DNA from: Alphaproteobacteria bacterium
Lineage (GTDB): Bacteria; Pseudomonadota; Alphaproteobacteria; Rickettsiales; SXRF01
Length of the DNA: 64,000 nt
Reading direction: 5' to 3'
NCBI GenBank assembly: GCA_020049775.1
Contig: JAGVLO010000015.1
Coordinates: 124,001 to 188,000 of the forward strand
Below the pieces are notes generated by a model. It did no database searches and was not told where the DNA came from. It was given only the letters and a program-made list of their open reading frames with translations. Both the position numbers and the translations under genes were made by a program. The first letter of the stretch is position 1. Every line of letters starts with the position of its first letter. Below, in pieces: positions 49,210 through 57,368 of the stretch.

Positions 49210-50502
49210 TTAATGGCTTTTGCCGCCTTTTTCAGGGCCGTCGAAATCAATCATGGGCTGAATGCGCTTGTATATTACTTGTGCATGCGCCATGGCACTT
49301 TCCGCGTCTGCATAAGTTTGCTGTGATATAAATGCTGAAGGCAGCTGCAGGTTGAAATAATTTTTGCCGGTTGAAATATCGTGTTCTATAGGGAAGTGGA
49401 TGGTTCCGTTCATTTTCATATAGCTGGAAATGTAGCTTGCCAGCGCTTGTACCATAAGCGGGTTATACTGCGCTTCGGGCGTATTAAAAAGCAATGCTAT
49501 GCAAGGCCTGTAAATAGGCACTGCCGGTGCGGTGGGCGAAAGTTTGCTGTTGTTTGTATAGGCTGTGCTTGCCATGGATACCGGCAGTTTGCAGCCCGTG
49601 TTCAGGTGAACGCCGCGAATTACGTTGCTTATTTCGTTCAGGTTTTCTGCGGGTGCGCTGATGCGCAATGTACCTTGTGTTTGCCCTTTTTCGGGTTCGT
49701 TTTTCACCACATGCAAATCTTTTGCAGATTTGGCAAGAGCGCGCTTGGCGATAAGCAGTTCTTCATTGTTACCCGCGAGAAGAATGGATACCCCGTCTTT
49801 AAGTTTTCCATCTTCCCCCTCCTCCTGCTTCCACTCCTCACCCTCGTCATCGGCGGTTTTATGGTTTTTAATTTTCACATGCTCCAGTCCCACCATGCGC
49901 ATGTGGTGTGCGGCAGCATCAAGACGGTGCTTGAAGTGTTTGGCCATCACCATGTCATAGAGTATGGCCTGCGGCTCAATATCGCATACCTCGTTGTCAG
50001 CTGTGACAATCAATGACGATCCATTTGCACTGCGGGTATAGGTGTAATCTTTCAGCGGATCGTTGGTTTTTGTTGGATCTATCTTGCGTTCAATCAGGTC
50101 CATCACCACCTTGCCCAGAAGCGACTGGCTGGATATTTCTTCAGCAAGGCGGATGGTAACTTCAGGCTTGAATTTAGAGCCGTGATGCCTTGCCGCTAGC
50201 CTGAATTCATAGTCAAGATTACAATGAAGCAGGTCAACAATGTTTTCTACGATGTCTGTGACGGAAGGCGCATCTTCACTGCCCGACATAGGTATTTGGA
50301 AGCGCAAACGCTTAGGTTTTTTTACTGCTTTCATCTCGGGGAACATCTCCATGAGATAAGTCTGCGCGTCTATCAGGTCTTCATATTTGCCGCCGAGCGT
50401 AACGGCTAGAAAAGCTTGCGGCTCCCCGTCATCGCCTTTGCCGTCGATGATATCAATACCTTTAAGCTTTGTTTTAAAAGCGTAACCTGGTTCTTTACCC
50501 AT
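49210..50502 (-). CDS. Hypothetical soluble protein
   Basis: A 430-residue soluble protein, MGKEPGYAFKTKLKGIDIIDG.... It is mixed alpha/beta, with an acidic segment DDEGEEWKQEEGEDGKLKDG near 222-241 and polar surfaces, no signal and no TM. No family recognised. It is separated from the duplicated-segment protein by 120 bases on the same strand and from the sulfhydrylase by 150 bases. Confidence 0.55.
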   Translation of the reverse strand: MGKEPGYAFKTKLKGIDIIDGKGDDGEPQAFLAVTLGGKYEDLIDAQTYLMEMFPEMKAVKKPKRLRFQIPMSGSEDAPSVTDIVENIVDLLHCNLDYEFRLAARHHGSKFKPEVTIRLAEEISSQSLLGKVVMDLIERKIDPTKTNDPLKDYTYTRSANGSSLIVTADNEVCDIEPQAILYDMVMAKHFKHRLDAAAHHMRMVGLEHVKIKNHKTADDEGEEWKQEEGEDGKLKDGVSILLAGNNEELLIAKRALAKSAKDLHVVKNEPEKGQTQGTLRISAPAENLNEISNVIRGVHLNTGCKLPVSMASTAYTNNSKLSPTAPAVPIYRPCIALLFNTPEAQYNPLMVQALASYISSYMKMNGTIHFPIEHDISTGKNYFNLQLPSAFISQQTYADAESAMAHAQVIYKRIQPMIDFDGPEKGGKSH

Positions 50503-50652
50503 ATTCCCCAGAATGCACTATTTCGGGACAGTGCTAATTTAAAGTAGTTTATAAATTTTAATAATTCCTAGCATATTTGTCAGGCAAAGACACATAAATA
50601 AATAGGCACACATAGTCGTAAAAAATACTATTTTATTTCAATTATATAACTT

Positions 50653-51954
50653 TTACGCAGCCTTAGAGCTTTTAGCTTTATGCAGGGCCTGGTCGAGGTC
50701 AGCGATAATGTCGTCCACATGCTCGAGGCCGATTGATACACGCATACCTTCCGGCTTTACACCGACTGCGGCACGGTGTTCATCGGAGAGCTGGCTGTGT
50801 GTGGTGGATGCCGGATGGATGATAAGGCTGCGCGTGTCACCGATATTGGCAACATGCTTGAACAGATTGAGCGATCCGACGATGGATTTTGCTGCATCAT
50901 AGCCACCTTTGGCGCCAAAGGTGAATACCGCACCGAAGCCTTTGGGCGAGTATTTTTTGGCAAGCGCATGGTAAGTGCTTGAAGGCAGTCCGGTATAAGT
51001 CACCCAGCTTACCTCGCTGTGATCATTAAGGAACTTTGCAACTTTCATTGCGTTCTCGCAATGGCGCTCCATACGCAGGTGGAGTGTTTCGATGCCGTTC
51101 AGGGTCAAAAACGCGTTCATGGGGCTTTGCGACGCGCCGAGATCGCGCAGACCAACCGCGTGGGCGCGCACGGTAAAGGCCATATGTTTGAATGTATCGT
51201 AGAAACGCATGCCGTTATAAGCGGGTTCAGGCCCCGTCATCAGCGGAAATTTATCATTCTGCGCCCAGTCGAACTTGCCGGATTCCACGACTGCGCCGCC
51301 CATGGCCGCGCCGTTACCGCACAGGAATTTGGTGGTGGAGTTAAGTACAATGTCCGCGCCCCACTCAATCGGGCGAATCAGGTATGGGCTGGCCATGGTG
51401 TTGTCCACCAGCAGCGGTATGCCGTTTTCATGCGCGATTTTCGCCAGCGCTTCGATATCTGCGACCGCGCCTGCGGGGTTGGCGAAGCTTTCGACGTAAA
51501 TGCCTTTGGTTTTGGGGGTGATGGCCTTGCGGACTTTTTCAAGATCATCAATATCCACGATGTTTGCTTTCCAGCCAAACTGTACAAAGCTGTTTTTGAA
51601 CTGGCTGGTGGTGCCGCCATACAAGCGGCTGGAGGCGACAATATCATCGCCCGGTTGCATGAGGTTAAACAGCGCCGTGAGCTGTATGGCGTGGCCGGAA
51701 GCGGCCGCTGTACCGCCCGTGCCGCCCTCGAGCGCGGCGATTCTTTGTTCCAGCGCCGTAACGGTGGGGTTGGTCAGGCGCGAATAAACATAGCCGTTTT
51801 CCTGAAGGTTAAACAGGTTGGCCGCGTGTTCGGCACTTTTGAAGGTATAGCTTGCCGTTTGGTACACCGGCACTTGACAAGAACCTGTTTCATCCTGTTT
51901 CATGCCTGCATGGACTGCCAGAGTTTCAAACTTCAGATTATTATTGCGCGCCAT
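50653..51954 (-). CDS. metY: O-acetylhomoserine sulfhydrylase / aminocarboxypropyltransferase
   Basis: PLP enzyme of the Cys/Met-metabolism family that makes homocysteine from O-acetylhomoserine and sulfide. The 433-residue protein starts with LKFETLAVHAGMKQDETG, has YSRLTNPTVTALEQRIAALEGG, the PLP-anchoring Lys in LNSTTKFLCGNG (about 207-218) and the C-terminal LIIHPASTTHSQLSDEHRAAVGV. The length and DTRSLIIHPASTTHSQL point to MetY rather than cystathionine synthases. I saw no SAM riboswitch in the 171-base upstream region. Confidence 0.9.
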   Translation of the reverse strand: MARNNNLKFETLAVHAGMKQDETGSCQVPVYQTASYTFKSAEHAANLFNLQENGYVYSRLTNPTVTALEQRIAALEGGTGGTAAASGHAIQLTALFNLMQPGDDIVASSRLYGGTTSQFKNSFVQFGWKANIVDIDDLEKVRKAITPKTKGIYVESFANPAGAVADIEALAKIAHENGIPLLVDNTMASPYLIRPIEWGADIVLNSTTKFLCGNGAAMGGAVVESGKFDWAQNDKFPLMTGPEPAYNGMRFYDTFKHMAFTVRAHAVGLRDLGASQSPMNAFLTLNGIETLHLRMERHCENAMKVAKFLNDHSEVSWVTYTGLPSSTYHALAKKYSPKGFGAVFTFGAKGGYDAAKSIVGSLNLFKHVANIGDTRSLIIHPASTTHSQLSDEHRAAVGVKPEGMRVSIGLEHVDDIIADLDQALHKAKSSKAA

Positions 51955-52125
51955 AAATGATACCTTTTTTATAAAGGTTGAAGGCCATCAAAAAAACATA
52001 TTCCTGCTTTTTTTACAAGGATTAATGAGCTTGAGGCCTGCCACCGCATTAAGCAAAACATTAACATCTTTATTAACTTTTGGTATGGTATAATAAGCCG
52101 AACAAAGCAGAAGCTTACAGGGCTC

Positions 52126-53487
52126 ATGGGGAAAATTGATCCAACAAAATTCATCGTTCGTGCCATAAACTATCCGCAGGATACGAGTTATGCGGAACAA
52201 TGTGCGGAAATCACCGAACAGCTTCTCGACGAAAAACCCAAAAGCGCCAATGATTTTTTAGTGCGGGTATCTGAGTTGCTGAAAGAAAAAGCAATCTATA
52301 AGGCCTTATATGGTCGTGACACCCCTGACTATGCGCTCGATGAGATAGCAGAAAAATATGCTTCTATCAGGGGTTTTGATAAGCCTGGTATGGATGCCAC
52401 GACCCACATACCTGTAAAATCCCGATATAATATATTGGCTGAAGATTTCTTGGAGGCTAACCCCGAGCAGATGGAGAATATAAAAAATAATGATATGGAA
52501 AAGCAAATCACCGCAACGACGCGTGATGGCAGGGAAGTGAATTTGTCAAGGATCATGCTCAGCACGAATGCCAGAGGTTACATAGGCGGTAAGATCAATC
52601 ATCCGTACGCAGAGTCCAGCTGGGACAAGGAGAAGGGCGACATGGTCATCACGTCCGGTAGAGAGCATGACCACGAGCATTTATGGAGCATGATCTCACA
52701 GAATTTTTTGATCGCAACGAATGAAAAGGAAGATAAGCAGACCAGGAAAGAAGCGGCCATATTATTTTACGCTTCCTTCAGCCATGACATGCCACTGACC
52801 CGTGGCAGTGCTACGGCTGCTCGTATTGGTCTGGAATATCTTGCCAATAGTATTGGTTTTGAGGTGCCCTTCTTTAAAGAAGGTGCGGATCCCAATTTAA
52901 AAGCCATCGCACGAACGCCTGATCAGTTCTTAAAAGACTTTATGATCGGCAACATGTTCGATAAAACTGCGACGCCCCAGAGTGTGCTTGACTGGCAAGA
53001 AATAGAAATAGGGCGGCAGGAAACCCATAAAAAAATAACAAAGGAAACACAAGATCCGGCTACGGGTCTGGCTGATACGCTCGCGCAAATAAAGATCATG
53101 GGCTCAAAGGTGGCAACCAGCGAATCAACCAATAATTATTATTTTACTGATCTAATCAATCAACCAAAGGTGCCGTCGGTACAAATCCGAGAAACGGATC
53201 AAGGGCATGAGGTCACCTTCTCCCTACCACATGAAAAAGCAGCTTCTGATAAATTCGTAGCGGAGTTTATCGACAATTATGCGGGATTGAAAAAAATGAA
53301 CCGCACGAAGTTCAAGGACACGCCGGAAGCGCAAAGCATCAAGGAGGCTATGACAGGTGGTGCTGTACTCAATTCTCCTGTCAGAACATCGGATTACTAT
53401 AGCCCTGAAATGCAGAGTTCATACGCTTCCAAGATAGCAAAAAGCCGTATTCAGGTGGATGCTGATGGCATCACATCTTTGCAATAA
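52126..53487 (+). CDS. Hypothetical protein with His/Asp-rich motif
   Basis: A 453-residue soluble protein, MGKIDPTKFIVRAINYPQD.... Residues around 184-192 read SGREHDHEHLWS, a dense His/Glu/Asp stretch that could bind metal. Further on, FSHDMPLTRGSATAARIGLEYL contains H..P..RGSA, a motif I associate loosely with uncharacterised toxin or effector domains. I cannot name the family. The second half is rich in charged residues. It diverges from the leftward metY gene and converges on the VirB2-like gene. Confidence 0.5.
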   Translation: MGKIDPTKFIVRAINYPQDTSYAEQCAEITEQLLDEKPKSANDFLVRVSELLKEKAIYKALYGRDTPDYALDEIAEKYASIRGFDKPGMDATTHIPVKSRYNILAEDFLEANPEQMENIKNNDMEKQITATTRDGREVNLSRIMLSTNARGYIGGKINHPYAESSWDKEKGDMVITSGREHDHEHLWSMISQNFLIATNEKEDKQTRKEAAILFYASFSHDMPLTRGSATAARIGLEYLANSIGFEVPFFKEGADPNLKAIARTPDQFLKDFMIGNMFDKTATPQSVLDWQEIEIGRQETHKKITKETQDPATGLADTLAQIKIMGSKVATSESTNNYYFTDLINQPKVPSVQIRETDQGHEVTFSLPHEKAASDKFVAEFIDNYAGLKKMNRTKFKDTPEAQSIKEAMTGGAVLNSPVRTSDYYSPEMQSSYASKIAKSRIQVDADGITSLQ

Positions 53488-53545
53488 CGTAGTTTGGGCT
53501 TTATATAATCCAATAAAAAAAGTATATGACAAGAAGTCGGAATAC

Positions 53546-53574
53546 AAAAATCATTATTATTACGGATGATTTTT
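53546..53574. terminator. Weak hairpin between convergent genes
   Basis: A 9-bp inverted repeat AAAAATCAT / ATGATTTTT with a loop of 11 bases, at the end of the VirB2-like gene and after the 453-residue gene, flanked by A/T tracts on both strands. It could end either transcript. Confidence 0.4.
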
Positions 53575-53884
53575 AAGTAGTGGAACAAGTGCCGCCGGCA
53601 CCGGCATTCATGGCATTGACGATTTGCGCCGCGCCAAAAATAATGGCACAGCCTATGCCTTCAAGGATCGCCGTACCCCAGCTGATTTTCCCCATCATGG
53701 CACCTATGCCCAGGACCGCTATCATGATGGTTTCCAGCCCTTTGCCGAGGTTGCCGCCCATCCACGAAACTACGGTACACATGACTTTGCCCATGGGCGT
53801 ATCCGTGGCATGCGCTATTTCCGGCAGGAGCGCGAAAACACACGCAATGGCAGCGCAAAATAGGCTATGCAGTATGTTCTTCAA
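53573..53884 (-). CDS. VirB2/TrbC-like pilin
   Basis: A 103-residue protein with a signal peptide (MKNILHSLFCAAIACVFALLPEIAHA) followed by two hydrophobic segments (VVSWMGGNLGKGLETIMIAVLGIGAMMG and AILEGIGCAIIFGAAQIVNAM) joined by GKISWGT, the layout of VirB2/TrbC pilins of type IV secretion systems. The end has a Gly-rich GAGGTCSTT. No other virB or trb genes are in the window, so it is orphan here. A mature product after signal cleavage would be about 77 residues. Confidence 0.75.
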   Translation of the reverse strand: MKNILHSLFCAAIACVFALLPEIAHATDTPMGKVMCTVVSWMGGNLGKGLETIMIAVLGIGAMMGKISWGTAILEGIGCAIIFGAAQIVNAMNAGAGGTCSTT

Positions 53885-54023
53885 TTTTTAACCACCTGTT
53901 TTTACAGTGTTAAACATCCGAAGATGCAAAGAAACCATGATTTTAGCTCAAAATAAACCCATGCGTCCATTATACAAATACTATCACCATTATGTCAAAA
54001 AAATATGAACATCGACTCTGCGA

Positions 54024-54081
54024 TAATATCAATATTACTCAGTCTATTATATTGTTCGCGCGAATGTAACATTAGGTTACA
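54024..54081. promoter_or_regulatory. Cluster of small palindromes in the divergent promoter region
   Basis: Between the VirB2-like gene and the lipase gene (299 bases, divergent): TAATAT-CA-ATATTA (54024-54037), TTCGCGCGAA (54055-54064) and TGTAAC-ATTAG-GTTACA (54065-54081). The last is a 17-bp dyad typical of a dimeric repressor or activator site. They may be operators controlling both genes. Confidence 0.35.
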
Positions 54082-54183
54082 GGCCTGAATTTAAACGTCA
54101 CAAAAAGTTAACTCCAGCTTTAAAAATCATTAACATAAACCTGACAAAATGGAACATTGGATAAACCAGAGGTTTAGGCCGTA

Positions 54184-55362
54184 ATGTCAACGCCAACCAC
54201 GCAAACACCACCAACCGCTACCCAGCCACCCGCGCAGGAAAAGGGTACGTTTGCCAAAATCTGGGAATATGTAAGCAGCATGGCGAGTTCGGCGTGGAGT
54301 GGCATCACCGGCCTTTTCAGCGGAAAATCCGACGGCACGCAGCAACAGCAGCAAACGCCTGCGGCGCCTTCCGGCACCTATACCGCTAATCTCATGTCAC
54401 GCGGGATGACACCTGCCCCCAGCAAAGATATATCAAGAGTTCTCGCTGACAGGCAGAGCAACGTAACCAAGGAAGATTTGCTCAATGCCGCCGACGGCTC
54501 AACCGCCGTATATAAACCGCTCAACAGCCCCGAGTTCCAGAAGTGGGCAGCGGAAAAACAACAGCAGGGTTTTGAGGTCACGCCCATCTATGAAAAGGGC
54601 AACACAAGCGGCCTTGCGCTGGCCGTAACCGTGAGCAAGGGCAATGAACACAGCGTATTCGTGCGTGGCAGCAAGGAAATGACGGATTTTATCACCGATG
54701 CAAAACTTAACCCCGTGCCGATGACGCGTGTGGACGCGCCGGGGAAAGTTGCAAACGGGTTTGACGAGCACAGCCAGAAAGTAGCCGGTGCGGTGCGCTG
54801 GCAGATCGATCATAAGGCACCGGGTGCCAAAGTTACTGTCGCGGGCCATTCGCTTGGCGGCGCGGTGGCTGGCCTTGTCGGATATGAGCTTAAAAAGACC
54901 GCTCCCAACGCGGATATCAAGGTGGTGACATTCGGTGCGCCGCGCTTCGGCGATGAAACATTCTCAAAAGATTACGACCGCCTGCTCGGCAAATCGACGG
55001 CGCATTTCGTAAACGACCGCGATCCGTTTTCGCGCTCTACCGGCCTGTTATATGCGCCTACGGGCGATACATTCGTTATTGCTGATAAAGGCGTGTATGC
55101 CGTGCCGCCGCAGATGATGAATGGCCAGAACCCGATTGTTGCGTTCCTTGATACGGCATGGAACGGCGCCCGCCAGACACACAGGATGACCACGGTCTAC
55201 AATACAAAAATCAATGCCATCAATACCGATCATAACAACATGGTGACGCAGGCGCAGAACACCGTGAACGGAATCTCCGTCACCCCGACTCAGGGGCAAG
55301 GCGTCAGTAGTGGCAACGTGCCGATGGGGCGCACAGGTGGTAGCGGGATAGAGTTTAGGTAG
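54184..55362 (+). CDS. Class 3 lipase-like protein
   Basis: A 392-residue protein with a Pro/Thr/Gln-rich N-terminal region and an amphipathic SSMASSAWSGITGLFSG. The alpha/beta-hydrolase has the nucleophile motif VTVAGHSLGGAVAGLVGYEL (about 218-237), the acidic part TFGAPRFGDETF, and HFVNDRDPFSRSTGLLY with the likely catalytic Asp. A candidate His lies in ARQTHRMTTVYN near residue 334. This arrangement fits class 3 lipases (fungal-lipase-like). It has no classical signal peptide, so export would need another route. A role in attacking membranes or storage lipids is inferred. Confidence 0.8.
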   Translation: MSTPTTQTPPTATQPPAQEKGTFAKIWEYVSSMASSAWSGITGLFSGKSDGTQQQQQTPAAPSGTYTANLMSRGMTPAPSKDISRVLADRQSNVTKEDLLNAADGSTAVYKPLNSPEFQKWAAEKQQQGFEVTPIYEKGNTSGLALAVTVSKGNEHSVFVRGSKEMTDFITDAKLNPVPMTRVDAPGKVANGFDEHSQKVAGAVRWQIDHKAPGAKVTVAGHSLGGAVAGLVGYELKKTAPNADIKVVTFGAPRFGDETFSKDYDRLLGKSTAHFVNDRDPFSRSTGLLYAPTGDTFVIADKGVYAVPPQMMNGQNPIVAFLDTAWNGARQTHRMTTVYNTKINAINTDHNNMVTQAQNTVNGISVTPTQGQGVSSGNVPMGRTGGSGIEFR

Positions 55363-55450
55363 CTCGTAAAGAATCTTAATCCAAGAGTTCTTACTTTTAT
55401 TTGGCCTAGCATTTAGTATTCTATGAAAATGTAGAATGAGGCCACACATC

Positions 55451-55966
55451 ATGAGTTATAAAGAAGTTTTACCCACAGATGAATTAGTTAAGTACGATAA
55501 GATGGCGCGTACTTTAATGAACGCTCAAGACTTTTTACGTTCATACCAAATTCTTCAGGGTCAATTTGTATTTGGTGCAAGCGTTGTTAATCTAGCGTTA
55601 GCAATAGAACTTTTTTTAAAGGCTTTATTATACGGTGCAGGTGAAGAAGTACGAGGCCACGATTTAGAAGAACTATTCGAGCGCCTGCCTCCTCAAATGA
55701 AGGAAGAAATTAAAAGTGCTTTTAATGATCGTCTTGTAAAAACAACCGGCCGCTGCCAAGATATTTTTGGCTTTAGCTTTGAGACAAGACTTAAGCAATA
55801 TGCTCGTATTTTTGTTGATTGGCGATACTACCATGAAAAAAATCCGGGGTCATTTCATTCCGAATTTTGTGAAAATTTGGCCTACGCGCTTAATCAAATT
55901 GCCCAAATACAAGAACAACAGCTTCGGACAGTTGCAATGATGGTGCGACATAAGGTTGATTCTTGA
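55451..55966 (+). CDS. HEPN-like domain protein
   Basis: I choose the ATG at 55451 (171 residues), which follows GAGG by 9 bases; an ATG five codons earlier is possible. The sequence is helical: NLALAIELFLKALLYGAGEE, GHDLEELFERLP and FVDWRYYHE resemble HEPN domains, which often occur in toxin-antitoxin and phage-defence proteins. The gene is clearly more AT-rich in codon use than the lipase before it, a sign of recent transfer. No partner gene is adjacent. The canonical Rx4-6H RNase motif is not evident. Confidence 0.55.
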   Translation: MSYKEVLPTDELVKYDKMARTLMNAQDFLRSYQILQGQFVFGASVVNLALAIELFLKALLYGAGEEVRGHDLEELFERLPPQMKEEIKSAFNDRLVKTTGRCQDIFGFSFETRLKQYARIFVDWRYYHEKNPGSFHSEFCENLAYALNQIAQIQEQQLRTVAMMVRHKVDS

Positions 55967-55986
55967 GATATCACCTATGACAACCC

Positions 55987-56226
55987 TTAAGCCGCTACTT
56001 CCGCGAAGGTAACGGTAACGCCACGTTTTTTGAAATAGGACTGCATCATTTTGCGTCCCTGCCTGTTTGGTTGCACAAGCTTTGCAGGGTCTACTTCCAC
56101 CGATTTCATGCCCTGCGCATGCAGGATGATTTTTAATGCCAGAATACGCGCATCAATATCCTCATTATCATTTTTCAGGGAGCTGTAGATAGCTTCGAGC
56201 GCGTTATTTAATTCCGGGTTTGCCAT
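55987..56226 (-). CDS. Small hypothetical protein
   Basis: I choose the ATG at 56226 (79 residues, MANPELNNALEAIYSSLK) over a TTG four codons upstream. It is a helical protein with a Lys/Gln/Arg-rich second half (NRQGRKMMQSYFKKRGV). No family recognised. Convergent with the HEPN-like gene. Confidence 0.5.
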   Translation of the reverse strand: MANPELNNALEAIYSSLKNDNEDIDARILALKIILHAQGMKSVEVDPAKLVQPNRQGRKMMQSYFKKRGVTVTFAEVAA

Positions 56227-56307
56227 GGTAATACTCAATATATGTTGGATGGGAGACTAGGGTTGATACTCGCCTACTGGCTTCATGTCGTCCAGAAAAA
56301 TATAATC

Positions 56308-56421
56308 GGGGGACTAGGATTGACTCGGGACTGCTGTCCCTCGCACTTCGTGCGGCTGCGCCGTCAAAATCGTCTTGCTGACGATTTTACGAACCATCGT
56401 TTCTCATCAAGCCAGTCCCCC
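56308..56421. repeat. Repeat element with tRNA-Gln-like ends near tRNA-Gln
   Basis: A segment bounded by GGGGGACTAGG (56308-56318) and an inverted AGTCCCCC (56414-56421). It holds two strong hairpins: CGCAC-TTC-GTGCG (56342-56354) and AAAATCGTC-TTGCT-GACGATTTT (56366-56388). The left end GGGGGACTAGGATT is identical to 14 bases of the tRNA-Gln 3' half at 56471-56484. A further degenerate copy (GGGAGACTAGGGTT) lies near 56249-56262. I read this as a tRNA-derived, MITE-like repeat that has accumulated next to the tRNA. Confidence 0.55.
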
Positions 56422-56426
56422 AAAAG

Positions 56427-56467
56427 CAATTAGGCCAGTAAAGGAAGAACCTTTACTGGCCTAATTG
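56427..56467 (-). terminator. Strong terminator of tRNA-Gln
   Basis: A perfect 18-bp stem (arms CAATTAGGCCAGTAAAGG / CCTTTACTGGCCTAATTG) with an AAGAA loop, immediately 3' of the tRNA (it overlaps the last bases of the encoded CCA), followed by TTTTG on the minus strand. Confidence 0.8.
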
Positions 56468-56539
56468 GCTGGGGGACTAGGATTCGAACCTAGGTTGACG
56501 GAGTCAGAGTCCGTAGTCCTACCGCTAGACGATCCCCCA
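56466..56539 (-). tRNA. tRNA-Gln (CTG)
   Basis: A 74-base tRNA with CCA encoded. Acceptor stem TGGGGGA/TCCCCCA, anticodon loop CTCTGAC (anticodon CTG) and T-arm AGGTTCGAATCCT. The start with T is typical for tRNA-Gln. Confidence 0.92.
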
Positions 56540-56718
56540 ACAAGGTAAAACCTGAGCGCATAAAAATGCGTGGGCAGAACGATTACAAAGCTTTGACCGC
56601 AAGCGCAATAAATTTTTGGAATATGGCGCAAATCCTACCCCTAAATATGGCGCTTGCATTCACAAATCATACACGTTAGGGTGGTGGCTTATAAGTTGAT
56701 TAACTAAGTTGTAAGTAT

Positions 56719-57348
56719 ATGAGCGCACTGAATAAAAGAGATCGCCTTGTTGAATCCGCCGCTACCCTTTTCCACCATAACGGCATGACGGCCACGTCGC
56801 TGGCGGATATCGCCAAGCACGCCGACATCCCCATCGGGAATGTGTATTACTACTTCAAAACCAAGGAAGAGCTTGCGCTCGCCGCCATCAACAAGCGCAA
56901 GGAACAGTTCAGCGCCGCCTACACCCTGCTCGACGACAACATCCCCGACCCGCGCCAGCGCCTTATCGAGGCGGTGAATTATTTTGATAAAGTGCGCGAA
57001 GAATACACCAAATACGGCTGCCCCATCGGCAAAATCATCGAAGACGCCGACACAGAAAAAGATGCCGTGGCGCAAACCGCCGCACAAGTGCTGAAAGATT
57101 TCGTGGAATGGGCAGAACGCCAGTTCCGCATGCTCGGCCATGCTGATGATGCGCACAGCTACGCTATTACGCTTATGTCCGGTATTCAGGGCGCAAGCGT
57201 TATGGCAAAAGCGCTGCGTGACGAAAAAGTGATTGCCGCTGAAATGCAACGCCTCAATGTATGGCTGGAATCCCTGCCTAACAAGCGTATCCAGCTTGGC
57301 AAGGTCGGCATGCGCATGGCTGGCGATGGCGCGGCGACTGCGGCTTAA
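56719..57348 (+). CDS. TetR/AcrR-family transcriptional regulator
   Basis: A 209-residue repressor-type protein. The N-terminal HTH is RLVESAATLFHHNGMTATSL followed by ADIAKHADIPIGNVYYYFKTKEEL (about 29-52), the TetR signature. The C-terminal ligand domain includes KYGCPIGKIIEDADTEK and is not assigned to a ligand. The target is not adjacent: the neighbours are a threonylcarbamoyladenylate synthase and tRNA-Gln. About 180 bases precede it, with CTTATAAGTTGATTAAC-like sequence close to the start. Confidence 0.9.
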   Translation: MSALNKRDRLVESAATLFHHNGMTATSLADIAKHADIPIGNVYYYFKTKEELALAAINKRKEQFSAAYTLLDDNIPDPRQRLIEAVNYFDKVREEYTKYGCPIGKIIEDADTEKDAVAQTAAQVLKDFVEWAERQFRMLGHADDAHSYAITLMSGIQGASVMAKALRDEKVIAAEMQRLNVWLESLPNKRIQLGKVGMRMAGDGAATAA

Positions 57349-57368
57349 TCCCAATCGTATCTAATAAA

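Noticed and set aside
51019..51960. Long plus-strand open frame opposite metY
   Set aside because: The opposite strand encodes a clear PLP enzyme; the shadow frame has no coherent protein features.
51955..52125. SAM riboswitch upstream of metY
   Set aside because: The sequence shows no SAM-I or SAM-II core motif; it is AT-rich with T tracts only.
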